Below, in pieces: positions 44,024 through 52,461 of a DNA stretch of 64,000 nucleotides (its first letter is position 1; every line of letters starts with the position of its first letter). The stretch comes from Oscillospiraceae bacterium. Lineage in GTDB: Bacteria > Bacillota > Clostridia > Oscillospirales > CAG-272. The notes under the pieces were generated by a model that worked only from the letters and a program-made list of their open reading frames with translations, ran no database searches and had not been told where the DNA came from. The stretch is taken from contig SVRL01000005.1 in NCBI GenBank assembly GCA_015064845.1, forward strand, positions 18,434 to 82,433. The letters are read 5' to 3'. A program made the translations under genes and the position numbers.

Positions 44024-45533
44024 CAAAGGATATATCTATTCCGCTTTGTTGTCGGATTTATTCGGAAGTATTATGATATTTTTCCTCTTTTTTGAGGAGA
44101 TATTTTTTGATGAAAGTATCAATACGGAAAATATCATCTCCGCGATTCCTTTTTTTGTGATTGCACTGCTTGTGATTTATCTTTGTTTTATTGCATACAG
44201 AATTGCATATTACAAGACTTCCGGATACGAACTCACAGAAACGGAAATCAAATGCAAAAGAGGCGTATTTTTCACAAAACGTTCCGTTTTGGATTATAAA
44301 AAGATACATGCCATCAACAAAAAACAAAATTTACTTCAGAGAATCTTTGGTATTGCACTTCTGACGGTGGACAGCGGATCGACAAATACCTCTCATCAAG
44401 CAGAAATTATCATCATAGAAAAAGATAAAACGGTTGATGCTTTACTGAACGAGTTGAATGCATTGAAAGAAACCGGCGAGCGAAGCATGGCAGATGAATC
44501 GGCTACGGAAGAAGTGCTTCTTTCCGAAAACGACAGTCTGTTTCACTTTACCTCCAAAAGAAAAATCCTACATACGTTGATCAACGTTGCTTCCATCGCA
44601 TTCTGCACCGGTTTGTTCGGAATATTGGCTATCGCCGTGATCGGTGTTTGCAAGCTCATGTTGGAGCAAAATTTTCTCGGCACCTGGGGACAGTATTTCC
44701 TATTTGCAACATTAATCACGTTAGGTGCCATGCTGCTGCTTTCAGCTTTCTCTTTTATAGGCAATATGATCCGCTTGTTTATCGGTTACCATAATTTTAC
44801 CATCACAAAACACGGCAATGAAATCAGAATTTCATTCGGGCTCTTGGAAAAACATACCAATACCTTCAGCTATGACAGAATCAAGGCGGTTAAAATTTCG
44901 CAAGGTCTGATTGAAAGAATATTGGGCTTTGCCTCCATTCATCTTGAAGTCATAGGATATACATACGAGGCGGGAAGCAATAATGTAGAGCTCGGTGTGC
45001 TGGTTCCGTTTTGTAAATACAGCGAAATCAATGAGATATTGGAAAAAGTGCTGCCTGAATACACACCCGATGAAAAGCAAACGAAGGCAGCGGCATTTTT
45101 CCCGTTCGTTTCTTGGTTTTTGCTGATTGAGGGCATCGTAACGGGTGCAACGCTGATATTTGCGGTGACAATGATGGCAATATTCCATTTGTCATTGTCT
45201 GTGATTGCAACTGTCGTATGTTCTGTGATAGGATTAGGGCTCTTGATACTGATCATAAAACTTTTGAGTGCCGTTCTCAGTTATCAGATCAACGGTCTTG
45301 CAATCAACAACGGAAAAATAACGGTTTACAGCGGCGGATTTACAAAAAGAGTGACGGTTCTGATGACCAAAAATTTAATCGCAGTGGCAAACGTAACAAC
45401 ACCGCTTCGTAAAAAAGCAGGTATTACAAGTCTTGTTATGCACCTCAAAACCAATGCGCAATCAAATGAAGTAACGGTTCATATTCAGGATGACACACTT
45501 ACGGATAAACTCGAAAATTTATTGATTTCATAA
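44010..45533 (+). CDS. YdbT-like membrane protein with several bPH2 domains
   Basis: 507 residues. Membrane-helix pairs alternate with bPH2 domains: YELTETEIKCKRGVFFTKRSVLDYKKI, then NEIRISFGLLEKHTNTFSYDRIKAVKI, then NGLAINNGKITVYSGGFTKRVTVL. The ATG at 44010 has GGAG nine bases upstream and lies inside the preceding gene, so the two are coupled. The pair probably forms one membrane complex. Confidence 0.82.
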   Translation: MKRFDKGYIYSALLSDLFGSIMIFFLFFEEIFFDESINTENIISAIPFFVIALLVIYLCFIAYRIAYYKTSGYELTETEIKCKRGVFFTKRSVLDYKKIHAINKKQNLLQRIFGIALLTVDSGSTNTSHQAEIIIIEKDKTVDALLNELNALKETGERSMADESATEEVLLSENDSLFHFTSKRKILHTLINVASIAFCTGLFGILAIAVIGVCKLMLEQNFLGTWGQYFLFATLITLGAMLLLSAFSFIGNMIRLFIGYHNFTITKHGNEIRISFGLLEKHTNTFSYDRIKAVKISQGLIERILGFASIHLEVIGYTYEAGSNNVELGVLVPFCKYSEINEILEKVLPEYTPDEKQTKAAAFFPFVSWFLLIEGIVTGATLIFAVTMMAIFHLSLSVIATVVCSVIGLGLLILIIKLLSAVLSYQINGLAINNGKITVYSGGFTKRVTVLMTKNLIAVANVTTPLRKKAGITSLVMHLKTNAQSNEVTVHIQDDTLTDKLENLLIS

Positions 45534-45644
45534 CGCCAAATCTTTCTTTTGCAGTGCTTACGCTTAGAATTTCCAACGGAATTCAGCTCGATTGTGAGGC
45601 TGATTTTCACAATTTTCTGTAGTATAAAAAGCGAGGTGACCGTT

Positions 45645-46550
45645 TTGTCTTTGAAACTGGATGATAAACTTGTCATCGGGGTATCGTCCCGAGCATTATT
45701 TGATTTGGAAGCGGAAAATAAAATTTTTGAAGAAGAAGGCTTGGATCAATATTGCGCTTACCAGATTGAACATGAAAAGGATATTTTAAAGCCCGGCACA
45801 GCATTCCCTCTTGTGAAGGCTTTACAAAAATTGAATACGGAAGGTCAATATCTGACCGAAATCATCATTATGTCCAAAAACAGCGCCGACACCAGTTTGC
45901 GCATCTTCAACTCTATTGAACATTACAATTTGAATATCAGCAGAGCTGCTTTGGTTGCGGGCGCTTCCATCTCCCCCTATTTAAGCGCGTTCAAAACGGA
46001 TCTGTTTTTGTCAGCCAATGAAAAAGACGTACAGGAAGCCATCAATGCCAATGTAGCCGCCGGCATCATTTGCAATCACGAACAGCTTCCCATCAACGCC
46101 GATGACGATATTGATCAAATCCGAATTGCTTTTGACGGTGATGCGGTAATCTTTTCCGATGATTCGGAACGTATTTATCAAAAAGAAGGCTTGCAGGCTT
46201 TCGAAAAACACGAGCGGGAAAACGCAAGCAATCCTCTGCATGAAGGTCCTTTCGCCAAATTATTGCAAACCCTTTCTATTATACAGCAAAAATTTCCCAA
46301 GGATGCCGTTCCAATCCGTACCGCTCTTGTAACCGCAAGAAATGCGCCTGCTCACGAAAGAGTCATCCGTACCTTACGGGCATGGAACGTGCGAATCGAC
46401 GAGGTTTTCTTTCTCGGGGGTATTGAAAAAAGTAAGGTCCTCAAAGCGTTTGGCGCTAATATCTTCTTTGATGATCAAAGTGTTCATACAGATTCCGCAT
46501 CCAAGCTGGTGCCCTCCGCGAGAGTGCCCTATAAACAAAATACAAATTAA
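45645..46550 (+). CDS. Cytosolic 5'-nucleotidase, cN-I family
   Basis: 301 residues, related to the vertebrate cN-I family of 5'-nucleotidases. Segments: LVIGVSSRALFDLEAENKIFEEEG, FDGDAVIFSDDSERIY (catalytic aspartates), PIRTALVTARNAPAHERVIRTLRAW and FFLGGIEKSKVLKAFGANIFFDDQ. It would dephosphorylate nucleoside monophosphates. The start is a TTG at 45645 with GAGGTGA five bases upstream; the 32 extra residues in the track are upstream leader. Confidence 0.88.
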   Translation: MSLKLDDKLVIGVSSRALFDLEAENKIFEEEGLDQYCAYQIEHEKDILKPGTAFPLVKALQKLNTEGQYLTEIIIMSKNSADTSLRIFNSIEHYNLNISRAALVAGASISPYLSAFKTDLFLSANEKDVQEAINANVAAGIICNHEQLPINADDDIDQIRIAFDGDAVIFSDDSERIYQKEGLQAFEKHERENASNPLHEGPFAKLLQTLSIIQQKFPKDAVPIRTALVTARNAPAHERVIRTLRAWNVRIDEVFFLGGIEKSKVLKAFGANIFFDDQSVHTDSASKLVPSARVPYKQNTN

Positions 46551-46560
46551 CTATATTTTC

Positions 46561-46598
46561 AAGCGGACAGCGGACCGATATCGGCCCGCTGTCCGCTT
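46561..46598. repeat. 38-bp near-perfect palindrome after the 5'-nucleotidase gene
   Basis: AAGCGGACAGCGG and CCGCTGTCCGCTT flank an inner CCGATATCGG, with one mismatched pair. It has no T run, so it is not a standard terminator, although it may still end or protect the transcript. The rest of the gap to 46821 holds a short CCAGCAC/GTGCTGG hairpin and no gene that I can support. Confidence 0.5.
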
Positions 46599-46821
46599 GC
46601 ACTTCAAATTCAAATATCCTGTCTGATGATTTGCAGTGGCATAGTTTCCTCCCGTTTATTTAAAATATTTGTTGTCGCTCCAACCGTGAGCCGAAAATCA
46701 ACAATTCTTATTCAGATTGCCGCCGACCGCGCCAATTTACCAACACAGAAATTTTTCGGGGTGCAAGCACCAGCACAGAAGATGGTGCTGGCCACACAAT
46801 ATTTTACCCTATACACGATTT

Positions 46822-47097
46822 TTAATTGTTTTCCTCTAATTCTTTGATCTTTTTGTTATTGCATTTAACTGGTAGAATATAGCCAAAATAAAACGACAAT
46901 GGTGTTGCTAATAAAAAGTTAATTCCTAATTGAACTTGCTCTGTTGAAATAATTAGATAAATGCTTAATCCAATAATAATCGGCAAAAGTATACAATTGA
47001 CTATTAATCGGATTTTGCTATCAGTCTTTAACTTTTTTATTTGTTGATCTTTCGGTAAACCATCAATTTTCGGTAAACCATCAAAATTTCCTCTCAT
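46822..47097 (-). CDS. Small two-helix membrane protein, unknown
   Basis: 91 residues: a short cytoplasmic N-terminus with the six-residue repeat FDGLPK-IDGLPK, then two membrane helices (LIVNCILLPIIIGLSIYLII, INFLLATPLSFYFGYILPV) and a charged tail. GGAGG lies seven bases before the ATG. The repeat is encoded by a nearly exact 18-bp tandem duplication. No family recognised. Confidence 0.7.
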   Translation of the reverse strand: MRGNFDGLPKIDGLPKDQQIKKLKTDSKIRLIVNCILLPIIIGLSIYLIISTEQVQLGINFLLATPLSFYFGYILPVKCNNKKIKELEENN

Positions 47098-47285
47098 ATT
47101 CAGCCTCCAAAGGGAACCTCTAAAAATTAGTTGCCGATATTAAATTTTGCGATTCAAATGTCAAAAAATGAAATTGAAGCGGCGAATCGCATACCAAACT
47201 CAAATCTATTATATCATATTTTGCAGTTCCCTGCAATACTTTGTAAAATTTATAAAATATTTTTCAAGAAATTTCATATAACCGC

Positions 47286-47498
47286 TTGTGAAAAGTTTTT
47301 CTGTATGTTATAATAATTTAAGATATCTTTGCATTCCTTTTCTGCACGAAAATGCATCTGAAAAAGGAACAAAACGGAGTTTTCGATATAACTCCCTGTA
47401 AACAAATGCGTGCTTGGCGTAAAATTGGCGTAAAACAAAAATGCCAGAACGCAAAAGCCCTTGCAAATACAGGAAAAATTAAAGGAGAATAGACATAT
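47286..47498 (+). promoter_or_regulatory. ychF promoter and structured leader
   Basis: TTGTGA-17 bp-TATAAT (47286-47314) leaves a leader of about 180 bases. It can fold into TTCCTTTTC/GAAAAAGGAA with an inner TGCA-CGAAAA-TGCA loop (47334-47369), then GGAGTT/AACTCC (47376-47395). A tandem GGCGTAAAA repeat (47416-47435) follows. The remaining part of the 401-bp gap 47098-47498 is AT-rich and holds nothing I can name. Confidence 0.5.
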
Positions 47499-48593
47499 AT
47501 GAAATTAGGTATCGTCGGTTTGCCGAACGTCGGCAAAAGCACACTTTTTAACGCTATCACAAACGCAGGCGCACAGTCTGCAAACTATCCTTTCTGTACC
47601 ATTGAACCGAATGTCGGCATGGTAGCAGTTCCGGACTCTCGTCTGGACGATCTCGCAAAGATGTATAACCCCGAAAAATACACTCCCGCCGTGATTGAAT
47701 TCGTTGATATCGCAGGTCTTGTTAAGGGCGCATCCAAAGGCGAAGGTCTTGGAAATAAATTCCTTTCTCATATCCGTGAAACCGATGCCATCATCCATCT
47801 TGTTCGTTGCTTTGAAGATTCGAACATCATTCACGTTGACGGCAACGTAAACCCGCTCCGTGATATTGAAACAATTAACTTTGAATTGATTTTCTCCGAT
47901 ATTGAAATTCTCGACCGCAGAATTCTTCGCACAGAAAAAGCAATGAAAGGCGATAAAACGCTTGCGGAAGAACTTGCCGTTCTCAACAAGATCAAAGCCG
48001 CCTTGGAAGAAGGTATCAGCGCACGCGCGGTTGCCTTGACTGCCGATGAAAAAGCATTGATCGGAGATGTGGAACTGCTTTCCATGAAACCCATCATTTA
48101 CGTTGCCAACATCAGCGAAGATCAGATTGGCGGAGATTTCCAAGAAACCGAAATCTATGCTTCCCTTTCCAATCTCGCAAAGAGCGAAGGCGCGGAATTG
48201 ATTTCTATTTGCGCAGGCATAGAAAGCGAACTTGCTGAATTGGAAGGCGAAGACAAACAGGCTTTCCTTGAAGATCTCGGTATTGAAGAAAGCGGTCTTG
48301 ATCAGCTCATCAAAGCAAGCTACAAACTCCTCGGCTATATCAGCTTCCTGACAGCAGGTCCGAAAGAAGTTCGTGCATGGACAATTGTTAACGGTACGAA
48401 AGCTCCTCAGGCGGCAGGCAAAATTCACTCCGACATGGAACGCGGATTCATTCGCGCGGAAGTCATTCATTTTGACGATCTTATGGCTTGCGGCTCTATG
48501 GTCGTTGCCAAAGAAAAAGGATTGATCCGCAGTGAAGGAAAGGAATACGTATTTAAGGATGGCGATATCGTCGTTATCCGCTTTAACGTATAA
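47499..48593 (+). CDS. ychF: YchF/OLA1-family ATPase
   Basis: Universally conserved Obg-related P-loop NTPase that binds ATP and associates with ribosomes. GLPNVGKSTLFNAIT (G1), NYPFCTIEPNVG, FVDIAGLVKGASKGEGLGNKFL (G3), the YVANISEDQ segment in place of NKxD, and the C-terminal TGS-like domain (LISFLTAGPKEVRAWTI-type segment, GFIRAEVIHF). 364 residues is standard. AAAGGAG precedes the ATG. Confidence 0.96.
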   Translation: MKLGIVGLPNVGKSTLFNAITNAGAQSANYPFCTIEPNVGMVAVPDSRLDDLAKMYNPEKYTPAVIEFVDIAGLVKGASKGEGLGNKFLSHIRETDAIIHLVRCFEDSNIIHVDGNVNPLRDIETINFELIFSDIEILDRRILRTEKAMKGDKTLAEELAVLNKIKAALEEGISARAVALTADEKALIGDVELLSMKPIIYVANISEDQIGGDFQETEIYASLSNLAKSEGAELISICAGIESELAELEGEDKQAFLEDLGIEESGLDQLIKASYKLLGYISFLTAGPKEVRAWTIVNGTKAPQAAGKIHSDMERGFIRAEVIHFDDLMACGSMVVAKEKGLIRSEGKEYVFKDGDIVVIRFNV

Positions 48594-48748
48594 AGCGGCA
48601 AGTTGTCGCTCCCATGACAGATTGCGGAGCAATCTGTGTGTCCGCCTATCGCAGTTAGAACTGTATCCAACCAATACAAACGGCGAGGTCGGTTTTGCGC
48701 AATTTTCTTATGAAATAAAAAATTTAAACAAATGGAGGTAAACATCCC

Positions 48749-49849
48749 ATGGAAACCAATCTTTTTGACATTTTCGCTCAATTTTCTCCCACAGAAACCG
48801 CAACGAAATGCGAACCCATCACTGCAGGTCTGATCAATCACACTTATGCCGTTTTCGTTGAGAACGAAGAAAAGCCAAAATACGTTCTTCAGAAGATCAA
48901 CACCAATATCTTCAAGGATTCCGACGGTTTGATCGAAAACATCAAAGGTGTATGTGAACATGTTCGTGCCAAAGTCATTGCAAACGGCGGTGATGTTAAC
49001 CGTGAAGTCCTCACGTTGATTCCCACCAAAGATGGCAAGAGTTATCTGAAAAACGATGAAGTCGGCGCATGGCGTCTCTACAACTTCATTACGGATGCAA
49101 CCGCACATCAGAGTGCCGCAGGTAAACCCGGTATTTTGGCAAGCGCAGCAGAAGCTTTCGGTACATATCAGAAACTTCTCTCCGATTATCCCGCAGAAAC
49201 CCTCCATGAAACCATCCCGAACTTCCATAACACCGTTTCCAGATACAACGACTTCATGACAGCGCTTGAAAATGACGTTGCAGGCAGAGCTTGTGAATGC
49301 GCTTATGAAATTGAAGAAATCAAGAAGCACGCACATCTCGCTTCCGTTGTTGTTGATGCACTTGCAAAAGGTGAAATTCCTCTCCGTGTTACACACAACG
49401 ATACCAAGCTCAATAACGTTATGATTGACGACAATACCAATAAGGGTGTTTGTGTCATTGACCTTGATACCGTTATGCCCGGTTCCCTTCTTTATGACTT
49501 CGGCGACAGCATTCGTTTTGCTGCTTGTAACTCCGCAGAAGATGAAGAAGATCTTTCCAAAGTATATCATCGTCTTGACCTCTTTGAAGAATACGTTTCC
49601 GGATTCCTCAAAGGCGTAGGTGAAAACATCACTGAAAAAGAAATCGAACTGCTTCCCTTCTCCGCATTCCTTCTTACCTACGAACTCGTTCTTCGTTTCC
49701 TTGGCGACTATTTGAACGGCGACGTTTATTTCCAGACACGCCGCGACAAACACAATCTCATCCGTGCGCGCGCACAGCTCAAACTTGCTCTCGATACCGA
49801 AAGCAAACTTGATGAAATGGCTGCAATCGTTAAGAAATACGCAAAATAA
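48749..49849 (+). CDS. Phosphotransferase-family sugar kinase, N-acetylhexosamine 1-kinase-like
   Basis: 366 residues with an aminoglycoside-phosphotransferase fold. N-lobe: YVLQKINTNIFKD with the ATP Lys. Catalytic loop: RVTHNDTKLNNVMIDD. Metal-binding Asp: VIDLDTVMPGSLLYDFGDSIR. This motif pair is that of bifidobacterial NahK, which makes GlcNAc- or GalNAc-1-phosphate in host-glycan use, so a hexosamine 1-kinase is the best reading; relatives are often mislabelled mucin desulfatase. GGAGGT precedes the ATG. The 155-bp gap from ychF holds a CAGATTGC/GCAATCTG hairpin. Confidence 0.85.
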   Translation: METNLFDIFAQFSPTETATKCEPITAGLINHTYAVFVENEEKPKYVLQKINTNIFKDSDGLIENIKGVCEHVRAKVIANGGDVNREVLTLIPTKDGKSYLKNDEVGAWRLYNFITDATAHQSAAGKPGILASAAEAFGTYQKLLSDYPAETLHETIPNFHNTVSRYNDFMTALENDVAGRACECAYEIEEIKKHAHLASVVVDALAKGEIPLRVTHNDTKLNNVMIDDNTNKGVCVIDLDTVMPGSLLYDFGDSIRFAACNSAEDEEDLSKVYHRLDLFEEYVSGFLKGVGENITEKEIELLPFSAFLLTYELVLRFLGDYLNGDVYFQTRRDKHNLIRARAQLKLALDTESKLDEMAAIVKKYAK

Positions 49850-49860
49850 TTTAAATCGGA

Positions 49861-49895
49861 AAACGGTCTGCTCTCGGCAGACCGCTTTCTTTTGC
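49861..49895. terminator. Bidirectional intrinsic terminator
   Basis: CGGTCTGC-TCTCG-GCAGACCG, with CTTTCTTTT on the plus strand and TTTTCC on the minus strand, between convergent genes. Confidence 0.8.
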
Positions 49896-49905
49896 TTTGA
49901 TATAA

Positions 49906-50664
49906 TCAATCTCTGTAATTATATTCATAACAGCAATCGACGATATGAAATCCCATTTTTTCATACATATCTTTAGGTGTATCCATTGCATCTGCATGCA
50001 AATAAAGTTTTTCATCAAACTGTTTTGCAATATGAGCAAGAAGTGTTGTTGCAACATATTGATTACGGAACTTCGGAATCACAGCCAGCCCATCTATACA
50101 AGCCCCCCCATCCGTAACAAAGACATAACAAGCACCTGCTATTTCCCCATGAATATATGCCCCAAAATAATAAAAATTTTCATGCTTTTCAGACATATCC
50201 AAATAACGGCGCATTTTCCTTCTTACAAAATCTTCTCCGAAATCCTCGCCGTAAGTTTGCAGCTCCACTTCCAATACATCCTTTTGGATATTCTCTTTCT
50301 TCAAACATTTCACCGTTACAAAAGGGTTGCATTTCCATTGGTTCGTATGACCTTTTTCCAATAACATAGTATAAGTTAAATCTTCTTCCAAATGAAAAGC
50401 ATCGATCCACTCATCAGGCAATTTAAGTTTGCTGTCAATTTTGAAAAAATCATATCCGTTTTCTTTTTGAAATTTTTCTGCTTCATCCAACTCTGATTTT
50501 GTAGGCATAGCATTCGTAACAAAAGCGTTATGGTCATACATATCGGGAAGCTTTGCGTCTGTTTGTTTATATAAATGTTCGGAGAATGGAACAATATCCG
50601 AAAACAGTTTATCGAAATGCTCTTCTCCGTTTTGAATAATCGAAACAATATTTTGCAAATCCAT
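49906..50664 (-). CDS. GNAT-family N-acetyltransferase
   Basis: 252 residues. The C-terminal ~110 residues hold the GNAT fold: FYYFGAYIHGEIAGACYVFV, the acetyl-CoA loop IPKFRNQYVATTLLAHI, and a final MYEKMGFHIVDCC. The N-terminal half is helical and acidic and could be a second, degenerate GNAT domain. Substrate unknown. AGAGG precedes the ATG. Confidence 0.85.
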   Translation of the reverse strand: MDLQNIVSIIQNGEEHFDKLFSDIVPFSEHLYKQTDAKLPDMYDHNAFVTNAMPTKSELDEAEKFQKENGYDFFKIDSKLKLPDEWIDAFHLEEDLTYTMLLEKGHTNQWKCNPFVTVKCLKKENIQKDVLEVELQTYGEDFGEDFVRRKMRRYLDMSEKHENFYYFGAYIHGEIAGACYVFVTDGGACIDGLAVIPKFRNQYVATTLLAHIAKQFDEKLYLHADAMDTPKDMYEKMGFHIVDCCYEYNYRD

Positions 50665-50770
50665 TCATATCGCCTCTTTTCTTGGTTTTTGTAATAACAT
50701 TTTTTCGCTGCGGGAATGGGTCCCATAGGTGGAAAGTTAAAAATTTTTGTCAGCACACAAGTGAACGGTA

Positions 50771-50903
50771 CGCACTGTCATTCTGGAGGGCAATGCTTTG
50801 CCCGATAGAATCTCATAGCAAAAGATAAGATTCTTTTAAAAGTTAGTTTAGGTGTGCGATGAGATTCTATCGCTCTCTCCGTTCGCTCTAGAATGACAGT
50901 GCG
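50771..50903. mobile_element. MITE-like palindromic element (133 bp)
   Basis: In the 378-bp gap 50665-51042. The terminal inverted repeats CGCACTGTCATTCT and AGAATGACAGTGCG are 14 bp and perfect. A second pair, CGATAGAATCTCAT and ATGAGATTCTATCG, is also perfect. The left arm carries GGGCAA-TGCT-TTGCCC. There is no transposase. The TGTCATTCT...GAATCTCA layout recalls widespread non-coding repeats of many bacterial genomes. No clear target duplication is seen. Confidence 0.6.
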
Positions 50904-50971
50904 AAAAGTTTGTGCCACAATAGACGAAATATTTTGCAAACCGCTTTTTTCGTTAAATAAAACAGGATTAT

Positions 50972-51020
50972 AACAAAAAACAGGAAAATACGAGAAACAC
51001 CGAAATGCTCTCGTATTTTC
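50972..51020 (-). terminator. Terminator of the manA operon
   Basis: GAAAATACGAGA pairs with TCTCGTATTTTC (12 bp, perfect), followed on the minus strand by CTGTTTTTTG. Confidence 0.8.
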
Positions 51021-51042
51021 TTTATTTCAAAAATATCTGTTT

Positions 51043-51348
51043 TCAAGTATTTCGGCGCTGTAACCGAATGCTAATCAAAGCGTGAACGACAAAAATCAAA
51101 ATCATACCTGCGATAATAATGAATCCTTTTAAAAGTTGCTGCTTAAGAAAGCAAACGATTCCCCAGAGGATAAGTGCCAACGTTCCAAAAAACATCAGCA
51201 AACCTATAATCGTACCTACAACTTCAATCCATTTACGTCCGCGATGATTAGGAAAAATTGCGGGAAAAAGATTCACATACAAACCAATATAAGTTTCGGC
51301 AACAATCTCACCGATCCCTTCAAAAAGAATTTCAAAAATACCTTCCAT
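51043..51348 (-). CDS. Small membrane protein, unknown function
   Basis: 101 residues. An amphipathic N-terminus (MEGIFEILFEGIGEIVAETY) is followed by two membrane helices (IIGLLMFFGTLALILWGIVCFL, LKGFIIIAGMILIFVVHALI) and a basic tail. AAGGAG lies seven bases before the ATG at 51348, which is preferred to the track start. Last gene of a leftward operon after the phosphoesterase. No family recognised. Confidence 0.68.
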   Translation of the reverse strand: MEGIFEILFEGIGEIVAETYIGLYVNLFPAIFPNHRGRKWIEVVGTIIGLLMFFGTLALILWGIVCFLKQQLLKGFIIIAGMILIFVVHALISIRLQRRNT

Positions 51349-51385
51349 TCGCAATTCTCCTTTTTGTATTTTCAACATGAGGAAG

Positions 51386-52447
51386 TCAAATCACGCTGTC
51401 ACGGCTTGTAAACACGATCTCCGTTTCTTGTTCTCCGAAAGTCAGACCGCAGCCGACAAAACCGATCTCCTTGGAGGGATTGGCTCCGATGACCATTTTA
51501 CACGGCTGACCGAGATGGTCCATTTCTCCGCCCTTTTCATGGATTTCCGTACAGTGCATATGACCGCAGATCATCAGATCGGGCAAAACTTCCTTGTTAA
51601 GAAGTTCGCACCATTCGGTGTAAATTTCTTTTTCAATATTGAAGGGCTCATGCCATTGAAAAGCAAAGGGATTATGGGAAATGACAAGACGGTGGGTAAT
51701 ACCTTCTTCGGCATATTCGTTCTTTTGATTACGAATCACGTTTTTCAAAAACGCCGTCTGTCTCTGACGGAACGAATGACAGCAAATGGTATGTCCGTAT
51801 TCTTCGTTCGTGTCAGGCTTATCTTCTCCGCAGTCCAGCAAAACGCCCCAGATATTTCCAAGACGGAAGGTATAATACGTTTTTCCGTTTGCATTCGGCG
51901 TATATTCCGCAAATCTTTCGGCATAATTGCCTCTCATATCGTGATTACCTCTGGAGAAAACCACGGGGATATTGCCGCCTGTCAATTGTTCGCAAATGAT
52001 ATAAATATTATCGAATTTAGAAGGATCGCCGCTGTGATTGATAACGTCTCCGTTGAGAATCAGAAAATCAATCTCTCCGAAAACTTTTGCTGCCGCAACG
52101 GGACCTTCAATATCATTATGTGCATCCGCAATATGATATGCGCGGACATTCTTTTCGGGAACGGGACGAAAAGAAAACGTATATTCACGAACAGGCTCCA
52201 TCAAAGGGAAATAAGGTTTTCTTTTGATGACGGGACGAACACAAACCGTATATTCTTTTGCCTTGTCCAATTCTTCCATCGGTACGCTTACACGGTGCAA
52301 TTCCGAAAGCGAACGCATGATACCATTGGATTCATCGTAATATTCCGAATCTCCAACACGCACCCAAAAAAGGCATTCCGCATTTGTTTGCACCATAATC
52401 TGATAATTTTTTTCAACGGCAAAAACCGCAGGTGTTGTCTTTAACAT
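51386..52447 (-). CDS. Metallophosphoesterase with an N-terminal fibronectin-like domain
   Basis: 353 residues. About 105 N-terminal residues form a beta-sandwich like that of purple acid phosphatases (MVQTNAECLFWVRVGD). The calcineurin-like domain follows with YHIADAHNDIEG (DxH), LNGDVINHSGD, FSRGNHDMRG, VISHNPF and ICGHMHCTEI. No signal peptide, so probably cytoplasmic. AGGAGG precedes the ATG, 14 bp after manA. Substrate unknown; phosphoesters or nucleotides are usual. Confidence 0.88.
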   Translation of the reverse strand: MLKTTPAVFAVEKNYQIMVQTNAECLFWVRVGDSEYYDESNGIMRSLSELHRVSVPMEELDKAKEYTVCVRPVIKRKPYFPLMEPVREYTFSFRPVPEKNVRAYHIADAHNDIEGPVAAAKVFGEIDFLILNGDVINHSGDPSKFDNIYIICEQLTGGNIPVVFSRGNHDMRGNYAERFAEYTPNANGKTYYTFRLGNIWGVLLDCGEDKPDTNEEYGHTICCHSFRQRQTAFLKNVIRNQKNEYAEEGITHRLVISHNPFAFQWHEPFNIEKEIYTEWCELLNKEVLPDLMICGHMHCTEIHEKGGEMDHLGQPCKMVIGANPSKEIGFVGCGLTFGEQETEIVFTSRDSVI

Positions 52448-52461
52448 GGAAATCCTCCTTC

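Noticed and set aside
46626-46847. 73-residue plus-strand ORF in the gap after the 5'-nucleotidase
   Set aside because: No ribosome site, low-complexity hydrophobic sequence, and overlap with the end of the opposite-strand gene.
47505-49909. Long minus-strand ORFs of 389 and 480 residues
   Set aside because: They mirror ychF and the hexosamine-kinase-like gene, whose motifs are unmistakable. The mirror ORFs are Phe/Cys-rich and lack start signals.
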